Part shown: piece by piece, positions 37,276 to 51,310 of the stretch
Numbering within the stretch: the first letter of the stretch is position 1
Layout of the letters: every line of letters begins with the position of its first letter
From: Varroa destructor
Taxonomy: Eukaryota > Arthropoda > Arachnida > Mesostigmata > Varroidae
Length of the DNA stretch: 64,000 bases
Reading direction: 5' to 3'
Assembly (NCBI RefSeq): GCF_002443255.2
Contig: NW_019211460.1
Location: 28,058,481 to 28,122,480 of the forward strand
Notes under the pieces: generated by a model
The model's input: the letters and a program-made list of their open reading frames with translations, nothing else
The model's database searches: none
What the model was told of the DNA's origin: nothing
Made by a program: the position numbers and the translations under genes

Positions 37276-40200
37276 GCTGACGGCTGAAGAAGCTTTTCGT
37301 CGTTTGTTCAATGACTCTGTGCTTCACCCAAGGTACCCAAGACGTGTTGCTTCTGAGTTTTTTAAATATGGCCTGCATTTATAAATATTTAAATTAAGTT
37401 TGTATACATATTGATCTTTCCTTGGCCTTCAAAAAAGAGAGAAACGTGTTTTTTCGTCAACACGAAAATAGGAATCCAGTTTCCTTAAGAATAATGATGC
37501 CATGTCATTAGAATTGTGTTCGATATTTTGGCTAAATGATAAAAATCTGCTCTTCGCTAACTCTACCGTGTTCTTCGCGCAATCATAAATAACGAAATGC
37601 AATGTCTACTTCGTGTAGACGACTGACAGAGACTTGAGCACATCTGACCATGACATTACTGTGTCCCAATGGTACAATGCACAAATCGCAAAGCATCGTC
37701 GATTTCGTGCACTTTGCCTGTTCCATATCGATGTCTAGTACTGCATAGGCAATCAACCCTTTCTTATAAAGTAGACAGCCTTCCCTCCGAAGATCCTTAA
37801 ACTGGTTGAAAGCCAATAACATTAATATTACTAAAAATACGTGAAGGCCAAAGACGCCGATAGATATTTCCGTGGCATTCGAAGTGTAACCTTTGAGGCT
37901 TTATAAAGAAAGCTACGTTATCACTCGTTTATTTATAGGTCGAAGACAGGTATTTAGCCTCATAATGAAAGATGGTAAAGTTAACATTTGAAACAGTTTT
38001 ATTGATTCAGTCTGCCTCTTCCACGTTTGTTATTGTGATGATCGAAACGACCAAATTTTCTGCTAGAGCTGTTCCATCTATAGTTTCTAATGAATCATCT
38101 TGGAATATCCATAGTTCATTGAAAATCTATCTTCGACGAGCGTGCGCTTTCTTAGAAATAGTTGTTTCAAATTATAACATTACGTCATACGTCGGCAAGA
38201 AGCCGGTTCCACCGTCTGATGTTTACGAGAAATCTGTCTTTAGCTTTGCCCACAGAATGTTTTCAGTTGGCAGTTACCATTGCCGTCTACCTTTGCTTAA
38301 GGTATAACTTTATTATAAAGTCTGTCAAAGGCAAACAGACAAAATGACGAACATCATATAGAAAAGCATAGTTATATTGGATTTAACTGCAAATGGGCAT
38401 AAATGTCCGGAAGTGTCTAAGTTTAGATCAAGATCGCTATCGCTCCTGTGACACAAGTCAGTTGGTTTGTATGTTAGGTACGGGTCTGTATTAGTCGTTA
38501 TCGTTTCAACTTTATCGTTTGCTACTGTAGGTAACTATTTACGGGTGCACTTCAGTACCGCAACCCAATTGTTTTGGCGAATTTTTATATTCATTTTCTT
38601 CGTCACTTTGCGACGGAAAATAATCAAAAGCACAAATGGAATCGATATGCCGAGGCCAACATTGCCATATCCCAATCGCCATGAGACTCTGTGGAGCAGA
38701 AATGTATATTTTTTTATGTAATATTGTATAAGCAACATCGAAAATCTACATGGCTTTTTTTCTCTGTATTCTGTCATGCCGTTAACGAAGAACGTTACTC
38801 CACCCTTCTAGGACAAAAGTTTGGGCTTCATTTCCGGGAACCCATCGTTTTAAGCTGAGTAGAAAAGCACGTTAATGATGTGTCCTGCGAATTTGTGGAA
38901 AAATATTTCCCTTAGGGATTAAATAAGTACTTATATCTGCGGGGTAAATAAATACTTATAGTTTTCTTACTACATGAGTGTGCACCTTTAGTATACTTTT
39001 GTCTTCGGTAGACCAAAAGAAACCCGGTGAATAGTCAGCTGGATGTCGTGAAAGCCAAGCTTATAGTATAGAAATGTCTTTCTAGTCGTTTTTCTCACCA
39101 CACCAAACCCGCTATCTCTAATGATGGGAACAAAACTGTACCTCTTTTAAATAAGCAACAAACAACCTTAGAAAGAGCTGTTTCACAGTGTTTGAGCTAA
39201 ATGTGTACATGGACCTCTAGATTTACCCGCATAAATATTATTTCCTGTGATTTACCTGCCTGCAGATCAATTGTTGACGTACAACATGGCTAGGTTACTT
39301 TGATTCGCCGAAGGCCCTGCCTCGTACGGCCTTTGTCCCTTTTAGTGAATCCGTTCAGACCACTACGTTTACGTACTTAAACGGCCTCAAACCCCCGGCG
39401 GATATAACGCATATGCTTCCTAATGTTCAGACCTGGGTAGAATAATTTAACTGGATTTATCGATTTTACTGCAAAGACTGTTTGTCTAATATATGCCAAC
39501 TACATAATTTTTTAATGAGTATAACACGGATACGCGGAGCCAGGATAAAGCTTATTGGTATAATAGTTGAACCACAAGTGTTGATTATTATTAATAATAA
39601 TCTATTGGTAATTAGTATTGCAATGAGTACTTCGGTTGGTTTACGTCCATCTAAATTGGGATAAATTAGAACGTTGCATGAACATAAAAAGAACTGTGTT
39701 GCTGTATTAATGAGTTAAACTTTGCAAGTTCTCAAAAACTGAATCTTGCCAAAGATTCATGAATGAAGGTTTCACGACTTTTCACTTGCAGTTTTTCACG
39801 ACTAAAAAATAACTTTTATAAATTAACCTGTTCCATTGTAGTACGAAAGCGGACCTTGAAAACCTTGGTATTTTTATTGTTTACCCATTTGTACCAGTAA
39901 CCGTGACGACTGTTCACATTCCCCTTCAACATTCCTCTCTCTATGGCATCTCAAAGCAAATCAATAGCGAACTACATTGCCCTACAACTAGCGAGCATTG
40001 CTCACCAGTTATTCTTCCTAAGGCATGCAAAGTCCCGTAATCACATGGACGTAGATCGGGAGGTTAAGCAATTCGAAGTCAACGTTTGATATTCTTTCGC
40101 TCAATCCGCGAAATAATTCAGCCATGGCGATAGGGTTTTGCATTGTCCTAACGTAGTAAGGCTGCGTATTTTCGGTTGCCGTGCTGACGATCCATTAGTC

Positions 40201-41232
40201 TCCTGAAAAACTGGAGGACTGCGGTCATTGTTCCATTTTGAGCGAGTGTATTATAGTAACAGATCCCCAAACATCCACTGGAAGTACCACCATCTGTCTA
40301 TTCTGCCTACTCGTCACTGTCATCGAAATCGATTTTTCTCCGGCTGCATTGTTTTGCCTGGTCCTGCTCCGCCTGGCGGTAGACCTGATGCTCCAAACGC
40401 GTCTTCTATTGATTTAAATCTCACAAATCGTACCTTTCAGGCGGCCTGGAGTTACTCACGCTCACGGGAATTCACTTTCGCTCAGTTTCTGTATTCTCAG
40501 TATTTCGGTTATAATTCGGTAACATGTTACACATAAAATATCAATTTTAAATGGCAGAGTCCGTAAAACCTCTACCTTTTGTCAAAAGCCTCATCGGTTG
40601 GGGCAATGCATCTTTGTCCTTCGGATCCCGAGACCTGGCCACCCCCTCGCTGACTTTCAGCACTCCAGTCTCCGTTCTTGAAACGTTTTCACCTGAGGTC
40701 CTTTTGCATATTTTCTCCAAAGATCTTTAAAAAAATTTATATCGCACTAGGAGCAAAAATTGACCATGAAGAGCTAACTTTCGAGACCAGATGTTCTTCC
40801 CTATGACCTTATTTCTCCTAGGATGCACTCAACAAGTTTTCACTCATTCCATCGGTTTCTAAATGACTATAGTATTTATTAGCTAAATTTTGTTCCTTGC
40901 TTTTCTATTTTAAAAGTGACTGAATTTTGAAATTTATTGGATTCGCTGGTAACAGCATTTTTTTAGCATTAGATATTTTCTTACTTTTCAAAAATAGTCT
41001 AATGTTTGATTTTAGCGCTTCTAAAGCTTTCAGCGTTTAGCAAAAATTGGCCGATGGGCTAGGACGTTTGTTCGCATGGCACATATCGAAATCAGAATGA
41101 AACGGTGAAATAAAAATTCGCAGTATCGATTGAAACGTACTTACCTTCCCATTTTTATAAGCCAGATATAGCATACGTTAAAACAGGTATCTTTAAAATT
41201 ATACGCTGCTTACAAACAAAGCTTAATTGCAG

Positions 41233-41527
41233 CTCCAAGTCGGACGTCTGTTTCTGTTATCCAAGACTAATATCGGTGTTGCATGACGGTGACGCAATGC
41301 AAAGATTCATGGAAAATGAGTACGTTGTGGAATGGGCCAGTGTTACCTGTCATCGACTGTCTCAGTTAGATAACGAAAACCCACATTTGATTGACGATCT
41401 GGAGCGTCACCTATCTTGGACAAATATCATCATAGATTTTTTGGGTGGTGTTCATTTTCATCATACTGTTATATCAAGTGATATTTTTAAATTAGGCCGT
41501 CCAGCTTCTAGAGTACAGCTGGTCTGA
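41233..41527 (+). CDS. Weak plus-strand exon candidate, unrecognised
   Basis: After an AG in TTAATTGCAG, one base and 97 codons remain open until TGA. The translation contains SDVCFCYPRLISVLHDGD and later NENPHLIDDLERHLSW, which have a plausible amino-acid mix. I see no conserved family, no clear donor, and no partner exon of matching phase nearby. Its length is within what chance allows for this base composition, so it is included only as a pointer. Confidence 0.18.
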
Positions 41528-44500
41528 AAAAAAAGGTCGGATATCTGCTTAGAGAAAAGTTCAGATCAAAGTGCTCTTAAGTGTTGCGACTTATAATCAC
41601 AGGCTCATCCGATCGATCCGATGGAATTAAGTACGGCCATGAGGCAAAAGGCCTTCGGAATGTCAAAGCATAAAAAAGCTCTTAGGACGAATGAGTTCAC
41701 TATGAAGTGACCCCACGTTCGTGATGGGCAGGGGTGCACACATAGAAGAACTAAATATCGATTGAGATGGCAACTGTTGCTAAATATGAAAATGAATATA
41801 ACAGTTATTAAATATGTCGCTGTTCGCATAACATGTAGTTGTTCTACCCATTGGATAACCTAGCGTCACCTTAAATGAGCCTTTATAAGTCATTTTATAA
41901 ATATATATAAACAACTGAATTCATATATCAAGCTTTAGGCGTTAACTTTACGATCTAAAAATATCAGCGGACACATCCTGCTGACAGAGAAGTCAACTCA
42001 AAATGTTGACAAAAATTTGGTTATTTGTACTTATGCCGGTCGCCAGGATGGAACGTGGCTCCAACCCGACTAAAAGGCCTAAGGCCGATTAAAAAGATGA
42101 ATTCGCCACAAGACACGCCCCTAGAAAAATGATTACGAATATTTACATATAAACAAATCAAATGCTTGAATGCCTATTGAAAGTAGCTAAAACTTAAAAA
42201 GCCAACCTTTTGTATATGAAAAACAAATACAGACGTTAGTAAGTGTTTTTTCCTAACTTTGAAGTTGTTAAATCGGAGCTGCGTTTCCCCATTGTCATAT
42301 GTTATACTTGCATTATTTGATCGACTTAGACATACTTTTGGCCTGAGGCAGGTAAATATGGCATCAAAAAAAGTATTCCATTTCATTTGTGTGGAACAAC
42401 TTATGTCGTACAATAAGTTTCACTCGAAAAAAATCATTGTCAGGCTTGTGTTCGAATATGTCCGCCTAGAAAGCGAAAATTGCACACTTATAACCTTCGT
42501 TCTACTTCTGCCCTTACTAGCTTTCCAGTTTTTCTTTGTATTTTAGAAAGTAAAGAACATCTTAATCTGGATTCATATCATCGTTGCTTTAATGGAAGCG
42601 TATAAATGAATAGGAAAATTCAGTGTACAGGTAGGCATTACAGAATGTGCATAGCTTATTTTCTGTGTCTAGATCGTTATATTCTAATGTAATGCGTCCA
42701 TTCGTTGTACTTAAATACTCGATTCGCAGCGTTCAATTGTTTGTTACCTACGATGATATGCCCCAAGAAGTCCCAATCACAAAGACCTTTTTAAACGGGT
42801 CACAATCAACCTACCGTCCTCTAAGCCAGTCATTTTAATGTCTGCTGCAAACTGCAAGGTAAACCGACGACATCGCGTGTAACTGCGGAGTAAAAAAGAG
42901 GTCACCTAGCTTGCAGAATGAATGCTGAATGCTCGGCGAGCCGGTCGAAACGTGAAACCTTTTAACAACTACGAAAGTTACAATCGAACGGCCATAATAT
43001 TATTTACTACTAATGTTCTTTAGTAGATAATATATGGAAGTTAAACAATCAGGTAAGTTATTATAATTAAAGGTTTTATGGAAGTGTACGTGTTCGTTTA
43101 TGCACATGTAGGATTATTAATATTACGATGACGTTTTCCGAGTAGTGGTGTGGGGTCATACTATACGACGACTCTTCGAACAGGAGCCGACAAGGGCTTA
43201 TCGCTAGCTTATAAATGATGTTTTTAATCATTGAAGTTGGTATTTGAATAAAATTAAAAGCGTCGAAGACCTTGTCACAAACTAAAATACGTGAACATGT
43301 TTCTACAAAACATATCAGTCACTTTTGAGGCAGTAGGGAATATAATAGAGCTCTGGCCATCAATTTAGATTCCCTGCTCGTTATACCAGGGAAACTATAA
43401 TATCGAAGAGCTGAACTGTCCCTCCAGTGTCGAGTGCGCAGTGTATGAATGGCCCTTTAAGTGGCCTTAAAGAATTAATAAGTAACAGGCACACATATAT
43501 TGTGTATTACTCTACAGTTGATATTCCACTGACGGCCCATGTGTTGCATGTTTATGTGTTTTGCGAAAAGCATTGTCAACATAGTAGATCAGTGTTTTGC
43601 GTAGTCTGCAATACCGCATTCTGATGTTATGGGGCAAACTTGCATTGCCTACATTCAGGTATGTCCGCTCCCTCTGACACCGAAAAGAAGCTTCCATAAT
43701 CCATGTGTATTTGTGTGTGTTGGTGGCTGAACCTATCACATTTTAACGACACTAGTGCAATTAAGTAATTCAGTCGTACTATCGATTCGGCAGACCAATT
43801 GCACCCTGCTGTTCGCCGTGCTCTTGAGCCGTATTTATTAGATACATGGACTTGATAAAGATAATAACAATACTTTGGCCTTGAACACGTTCATTTCCCG
43901 TTTCGATTATCGCTAGAAATTACCAGCAAGCTGCCTCAAGCTCAAGAAGCCATTCAATATTCTCGTATTTTATTGTGGATTTCATCGATAAAAAATAATT
44001 TATTCCGTTTTGAACACAGTTTTCTGCTTTGTTTTTCCGTTGCCCTTTACCGTTGCGTTCAATTTTGCAGAATGTCTAAGGCCGCTCTGTTCTTTCGCTC
44101 TCCACTCGTAATAAAGGTCAAAATGCGGTTGGATCAATCGGACTGGAAATGGGTTTTAGGGAGATATGCTGCTTCCGCTGTTCGTTTAAGTCTTATTTTT
44201 CTGCACTACAAATCTGTTCGTTTACTCTCGGAGCCTCCGATCACCACTACGAATTGATTACTTCAATCCGCATTGGGACGTTCGGGGAAGTATAGGTATA
44301 TATAGTATATAGTATAGATAGTATTTTTCAGCAAGCCGTATCATCGAGATGATAGCTGCCTTCCAAGAAAAATTGATTTTTCCCGACAATAAAAGCTTTC
44401 TATGTATAGTAAGTTCTTCATACCAGCCAGTGATACTAACTGCTTTTAACAACGTTGACTAAATATTTTGACGTATAGTTTTAGCCTAAATTACGGCGCA

Positions 44501-44889
44501 TATTTTATCACGTTGCTTGTCGTGATGTAATTTTTTTCTTAACAAATGTATTGTCTCTGATAGCGTCCTACAGATGGCCCGCTTAATTTCCTATAAGCAA
44601 TTCAGAGCCATACATATATATGATATTAAGAAATACAACAAACTTTCATGTTCAGTTTGTTTTCTATATAGGCGCAAGCATACAGCGCCATTTTGCTTAT
44701 GTTATGCGACATAAACAGATAATTAATTACCATGTTACCCCTCGAATGTGTATGTATCATACGCACATGTATAATATGCTATCGTCTGTTATTTACTTTT
44801 CCAAATCATATATTATACTCTACTACGCAGTCGTTTTCTGTCAAGGCTAGCTACCGAAACATAGTGTTTTTTAGCAAAACGCTTTCCAG
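41528..44889. other. Stretch without a supported gene
   Basis: AT-rich DNA with only short, unrecognised open frames on both strands. A minus-strand ECRQC-containing stretch near 43.65 kb has an acceptor-like AG but meets a stop within about 15 codons. Confidence 0.45.
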
Positions 44890-45133
44890 CAATATCCTGG
44901 GTGCCAACTTGCGTAACGGTAGGTCTTAATATTTGGGTGTCCGAAACCTACCATAACGAAGAAGCAAGAGCACGCGCGTACAATATGACCGTAGCACACC
45001 TTATGCGGGCCATGTTCCGTCCGTACTACATATACATGTACAATAGCTGTTGCTTGGCGGACCCGGTGTTCACCAGCTCGTGGAAGCTGGAACCTCATTC
45101 TATAAAAAAGATTACTGAGGTTACACTAGGCAG
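44890..45133 (+). CDS. Plus-strand exon candidate, unrecognised
   Basis: The acceptor CGCTTTCCAG precedes two bases and a long open frame rich in G/C-ending codons. The translation includes SETYHNEEARARAYNMTV, HLMRAMFRPYYIYMYNS and CCLADPVFTSSWKLEPHS, which looks protein-like and contains a sequon (NMT). A possible donor GGCAG/GTGCGC closes it in phase 2. I recognise no family. The opposite strand is also open in one frame here, but with a less natural composition. If real, it is an internal exon of a plus-strand gene whose other exons I have not identified. The 51.0-kb candidate may belong to the same gene, but this is a guess. Confidence 0.3.
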
Positions 45134-48100
45134 GTGCGCGCCCAACATAGCTCCATTAATTAGTACTAAAACTATAGTACATTACGGTAATATACATCTT
45201 TAATAAAGTGTGATTGTCTTCACAACAGAGCCCTATACGGGAAAAGATTCTTGGCAAGCTGCATCGTTTATTATGGGCGCATCGTTTATTAAATGTAGAT
45301 ACAGTAAACACCAAACGGTATAAGAAAGCGCGAAATTCTCTGTGTATTTATGCGAGCTAGGCAAACCTACTCTAGCCCAAGTTAGTACAAAGCAAATATA
45401 AGCATACGTTTATGCTGCATAGGTAATGACTCTAAATTAAGCTGAAGGGTCGCGTTGGCTGACCTCTCCCCATGGGGTATTTTCCCTCCCCTAGAATTAC
45501 CCTCTCCCCAACCCCACACCTCTAAACACATCTGAACCGCTGTTTAGATACGCGAAATGTCGTGAAGTGCCATTACTACGGTTATATTTATCTAAACGTG
45601 ATGTCAGTCCGAGCTTTGGTGTTGTTATGCTGGAGATAAACGCATCACGTACGGTTCAATGAACGCCGGGATCACTGGAATTGTTTAAGAAAGGCTTAGT
45701 AATACGGATTGAGCGCCTGATACAGTAGCGTGCCTTAATTACTTTCTTTAGCGGTATTATTTGCGTTCATAAATGTCTATCGATTGATTAAATTCAAAGA
45801 TAGCTCGAAAGGCAATTCTAGAAAAGTACATTCCCAAAGCCGGCAGGTTAATGGGCAGAGGGTACGCTTTATTTGGGATATTGTTTGGGTGCGGCTACGC
45901 CTAGCGTGTTATTGACCGGAGCCACTATATGACTGGCTAAAAAAACTGGCTAGAAACCCAGAATAAACGTAAATTTGGATTAGCGAATATTCGTATTGAT
46001 CGTTGAGTTCTAGATTAGATGAATTAATAAATCACTCGTAGCAAAGGAAGAATTATTTTAGATTATTACTTTATTTATTCACCTTCTTTAATTCGAATTA
46101 TGTATTTTTTTAAGCAAAAAATATACGAGCATGTCACTCCATTGCTAATGTCCGCATTATAAAGTGTTTTATAAGGAGGCGACTTTTAGGCTCCTTTCTA
46201 TGCCAAAAGGTTTTCGACTTTAAATGCTTATGAAGCGGCAAGGTAAGCTCATCTTTCTGAACGTGTTGCTATGATGACCACTGCCGCGCAGCCGTCGCTA
46301 ACTAAAATTTAAGCAGTGGAAAGGCGTAACTATGACATGTTCTTACCACGCTGTTTCGTAAGTCTGTTAAAGAAATAAACCGGTAAGTGTAGCGAGACCC
46401 ACAAACTAGGTAGCTAACAACAAATAAAGAGAAACATCATTTTTTGTACATCATATCAAGGGTGTTGTGGGTCTGCTCTTCGCGGGTTCCGGTAAGGGGC
46501 CCAAGTTGGGCCAGTTGTACTGTGGGCCTCTTCCCGGATAGCTTCCATAGTTATACCTATTGTTTCGGATCCGGAAGGAATTTACAGGGAGCAGAGGCTG
46601 AGAATTAGCCGCAAATTAAAAACCTTCACTTATTTAGGGTAATCATATCACATCAGCAGCTACTATCCCTGTTTATTGTAATCATTTTTCAAATCCTTTG
46701 TTACTGCCTATCAAAATTTAAACCAGCGTAGCCGATATATTTGTTTTTCATGGCTGATTCGGTAACACTCTATAGTGCTCATTAGCCACCTAACCCATGT
46801 CGCTCCGACACGAAGTGTGAAATGTTATTCCTAAGAAAACAGGTTATTTTGTTGTTTTTTTTTTCGCGTAAATAGCACCGTTGATCATCAAGGAAAAAAA
46901 AAAAAGAAACATCTAGCATCTATTTCTCGTTTGTACCTCTATGTATCATTTTAACGTAGAATGATTAGTTCTATTACTGTCCATTCTAATTCCAGATAAT
47001 CGTATCATGTTTAATTGGCTATACTCATCACATGTACTTGTTTTGAACTATTTAGTAGTCACTGTGTAGCGTTATCCACCCCAACAAGTCTACCCCTTCT
47101 AGTATGATTCCTTATTTATAAATAGAATTTATGCTCAACGTATTTGAATCTTACTTCTATATGTTGCAGAGGGCAGTATGCGCTGGCGATCTACTTGCTG
47201 TCTTTACAGTATCCAATGATAGGCTACCCGCATCTGTTGGCTTCCAAGCGTTTCTGTTTATTGATATTGTAAGCTGTTCGTGAGTAAACAAAGTCGTCAG
47301 CATCTAACCACAAGTTATAAAAAATCGTACTAAATTTTGTATTGCTAGTGGCAAGGAAAGTATCGTTTTCGGCAGCTCTGTCCATGTGGTCGTGAGGCTA
47401 GTTTTCGATATACGCCGATCCGACGTCGGGCAACGGGCGATCCGATCTAGGCATGTCTGTTAGGCCTGCACTAACGCCCCACTTGAGCCACGAAGGGGAG
47501 ATCAGAGTAGTTTTAGAATGAGATGCTTTGGAATTTAGTGCTTCGAATTTGTGGCAGTGTTTGCCTAAACATTAAATATAATATCTGTTCTGTAGCTGAA
47601 TAGGATGTACCCAAAGCATCGCCAAAGAAACATAAATAAATAACACGAGTTCGTTCCTTTTTCCTATGTGAGCGTGACAGGATATATAGTCCAATGGTGA
47701 TGTAATCAACGCGCTAATATAATATCCCTTGCGGAAACCCACGAACGCGTCTAGTCAAATGTAAATCGACCTTCTCGTCCTAGCTAAACGGTTAAACGGA
47801 CCAATTAGCAAAGGACACTACATGGTACAATGCAACGACGCAAACGAACGAATTGATATCATAACGGCTATATTTTGTGGCAATCATAAGCATATTGCTA
47901 GTAGAATACTAGCGGGCCTTCGAAAAAGCTTTGTCAGGGATACGAAGAATGAAATATTGTTTAGATTTATAATCGATGATAATAACGAAAAATTCGTTGC
48001 AAACAGATAGAAGTGGCATTTTAGCAGGCGCTATTGCTACCGCCTCACATTTACTTTGAGGACCATCCCTTGTCGTTAGGAAGCAGCACGATGTTCATAC

Positions 48101-51041
48101 GGCAATCAGCCTTGCTGGACCATTTCCAGACGAACATGTCTTTCGGTCGCAAAAATGTACCTAGGTTCATATAGGAACGAAGCATGAATTTCATTTCACG
48201 CTAGTATTTTCCACGCATGTATGCATGGGCAAGGTAAGAACTGCAAAGACCAAGCGTCTACGTCTGACCCAATTCGAGTTTTTATTGACTGATATGGCAA
48301 TCAGCATTATTTCGAACCAATTGAGGCCTTCGCAGTCCGCGGCCAAATAGGCCTGAATGGCACGAAATAAATTTCCACCTAGCCTTTTTTCTTTTTCGAA
48401 CGTCTAGCTTATTCAGTGATTTCGAGTAAGAGTTGTGGACTAGATTAGAAATTTGAATACGAACCCAACGTATCGCTTTATATAGAGCAGACCTCAGCTG
48501 ACTTGACTATAAACTTAAATTAGATATCATGAAATGGGCTGTACTACTCTATGGGAAATGTAAAGCCCATTTGACGATATTTACCCATAGCAGATAAACT
48601 AATTCAATGACAACTATTTTCATTGGCCCTATATACTAGGAACTTTAGCAGTTTTACTGTAGCAAATTTGATGGCAAGGAGTTTCCTTATTTTTCCAGTT
48701 AGTTTGGAAACTCTTCACGCAAGCCAAAAAGTTCTAATCCGAGTCTCGTGGTCCAATCGGTTTTTTGATCTAGCCGGGGGGTCGTCGCATCTGATGATTT
48801 CATAGAATTTCGACTCGTCAGCCCGTTGCGGGTAAGCTTTTCGACTTTGCCACTTGCGACTAATTTAATTGATTTACCTGAGTCAAACAAATCGCTTCCA
48901 ATTGTGTTTTTCATACTTGCACTATCCACGCATCCATGCGTCTGTTTAAGTGCTTGCCTGTCACAGGAACCCAGTTTTGTAGAAAACTTCTACTATTTCT
49001 AGAAACTCTACCATTCCACAGGGCCGCAGTTGTGTGCACTAGATTAGATATTAAACTTACCATTCGGTACCGTTCTAACGTTATAAGAAAACGTCTAAGC
49101 CTTCTTGTTGCAGCTGATTTGGACATTTGCTAAAAAGATCCGATGAAAATCAAAGCTGATCTATGTAAGAGCTAATTTTTATTTCCATTAATAAAGGTCT
49201 ATGTTATAATCTTATTATAGTTCACCCTAATTTACCAGCATTCGTTAAACGTCCCTACATGGCTACATCATGTATCTTTAATGTCTTAAATGTTGAAACA
49301 GTTTTGCCAGCTCATTTTTTTCCAGAAGTCATCAGTGTTCATTATTACGTTTGATTCTTATAATGTGTACATATATAATATAACACTCGCGGGTACAACT
49401 GGGACCAATTCAGCCGCTTTGATACCCAAAGGTAACCCTTAGCCTGAGCAATCGTCATAATTTTTTATTAGGCTATTATTATCAGCACCAGTGGTCATAC
49501 TTCCAAAGCCGGACAATAAGCTTTTATTTTTTACGGCAGCAATTACTAACTCAACAGTAAGGATCATTCGTCTTCGATTGCTACCACTCATTTATGAATG
49601 ATGACGCTATTACATAGAAGAACTTTAAAAATCATGTCCTTTGCACAGCTGGCTCTACTTCTTCGGGCATAGTATTAGCGTTGCTTGCGGATTGGTCGTG
49701 TTATTAAAAACGTGAAGCTGTAGAGGATTCAGTATCATTTACATTGTCTGCAAAAGGTCTTAAAATTCCTCTATCACTTCGATTTTTCGACTTTTTTTTT
49801 GATCGGAAGCTTCTTCAAGAGAAAAAAATATTTGTTATAGACACGTAACTGTTAGAACTGAATCCCCTTAAATAGGTAGTTATATATCTTCTCCACTTTC
49901 ACGTTCTCTTTGAGTTTCATCATGGTGCAGGCCCTGAATGGCGAGGAGCCGCTCATATTTATCCAATAAAATACGCTAACACCAGCGAACTTTACGAATG
50001 AATATAAAGCTGGAAAATATTTTTTCGGAAGATTTTTTAGCCATTTAGTCTAACGTATAGCTCATTAAAGCTTTAAATTTATGGTGTAAAGTAATAGTAA
50101 AATCAGCGAAGGATATGGGCAAATATTAGGCAGAGCATTATTCCAGTGGCTAGCAGCCTCTATTTCGACAAATCAACTTCTATGAAAAATAATATATTTA
50201 GATTAATTTCTGCATTGATAATATTCACAGCAAAGCCGGTAAGTATGCTTTATATAGCTTTTGAGGAACAACTTTTTCCTTCCTATTTGAACGCTAAAGA
50301 GTCCATAGATACTTTATATGAACGAAAGTTTTAAAGAAGTAGCTGTTTCATCAGTAACGTTAGGAAAATTTAGTTTCACTGTAAACTAATGAATTAAAAA
50401 ATGTTTCGTCACCAGGAAAACATTGAACAGAGTCAACTAGAGAAACTCGTTCCATATTTTTAGGCATATCCTATTGTAATCCAAATTTCTGTCATATTTT
50501 TCTCCATATATACCACTCACCTCCGGAATAGAAAGCTACACAGAAAACAAATGCTGGCCACATCTTCGCTCTCACAATGAGAACGGGCGGGTGAATAGAG
50601 CACCCCCTTTTCTTCACACTTTTCTTATGTTCTGGACGCTCTTCACACGGAAGCACGTACTAGCACAGAGGACTTCGATCACTCCATAGTGAGGGACTTA
50701 CCAGTATAGTTAGTCCACCGTTTCACGGCACTTATTCTGTGAGCCACTACGATCACGTAGTACGAATGCTACTCGAATAGCAGTGGCTGCATTAAGTTTT
50801 TTTCTTTTTGCACTGCAGCTGCCACTTCACTGGCCTCCCTCTGTTAGCCTCACGTAATTCCCACAGTTGTTGAAGTGGGCAAAACGGCCAACTTTGCATA
50901 TAGAACTAACAAGAGCCTATTTTGCTGCACTATGTCCTTTCTTTACTTTCGTTCGCGTAGTTACTTTTACAATGAGCGTACTTCTTGAGTAACTAACTTT
51001 GCTTCTTTGCTAACTAGCGTTCCATGTACAAGACATTTCAG
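45134..51041. other. Stretch without a supported gene
   Basis: Nothing here is well supported. It holds a C-rich G-quadruplex candidate (listed), AT-rich DNA, and a minus-strand segment near 49.07-49.13 kb that lies between a fair acceptor and a GTAAGT donor (see findings). Confidence 0.4.
45484..45515 (-). other. G-quadruplex candidate on the minus strand
   Basis: Five C-runs on the plus strand (45484-45486, 45488-45491, 45500-45502, 45506-45509, 45512-45515) give five G-runs of 3-4 on the minus strand, with loops of 2, 3, 8 and 1 nt. This meets the usual sequence criterion for an intramolecular G-quadruplex and is striking in AT-rich surroundings. No gene is placed next to it with confidence. 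Confidence 0.6.
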
Positions 51042-51310
51042 CCATGAGCGCATTCATACCCGTACGCTGCACTCGAACCTGTGGAGAGCACAAGGCTGCA
51101 AGCTCTCAACAAACGAATTCAACTACTCTGACGCTATTGCGGATCCACTTTGTCCGTGAAATGTTCTCCCCGGACTTCGCGGAAAACGACACACCAATAA
51201 ACTCCACGAGTTATAAACGCTACAATTGGACACTGTACACAGGAAGAGCTGGAACAACGGCAAACAGCGTTTTTCTACTTAGTGCTACCGCGCGAGACGA
51301 CTATTTAGAG
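51042..51310 (+). CDS. Plus-strand exon candidate, unrecognised, in a GC-richer patch
   Basis: The acceptor AAGACATTTCAG is followed by two bases and 89 open codons, ending at donor GTGAGC after GAG (phase 0). The translation carries two early cysteines (RCTRTCGEHKAA), two N-glycosylation sequons (NST, NWT) and the segments FSPDFAENDTPI and SYKRYNWTLYTG. This suits a secreted or ectodomain segment. A second plus frame is also open for the first third (it ends DAIADPLCP), so the frame is not certain. The surrounding 50.5-52.4 kb is richer in G/C and has many open frames, which both hints at coding DNA and weakens the argument from open-frame length. Confidence 0.3.

Larger units (their letters stand above)
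33926..41232. other. Long stretch without a supported gene
   Basis: I find no exon here that I can defend. The stretch holds the (TA)n and (AT)n microsatellites near 36.9 and 37.3 kb and paired palindromes near 36.0 kb. It also holds several open frames of 60-111 codons, none with a recognisable domain or convincing splice sites. The longest is 37972-38307 (+). A TATATAAG sequence at 34143-34150 lies in a GC-richer context but has no initiator at the right distance. Confidence 0.45.

Noticed and set aside
37972..38307. 111-codon plus-strand open frame
   Set aside because: Composition is unremarkable, with no domain and no partner exons.
40340..40500. Proline-rich plus-strand stretch ending in a Trp, vaguely like the start of a fibronectin type III domain
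   Set aside because: No acceptor in the right place, no remainder of the domain, and the similarity rests on a few prolines and one Trp.
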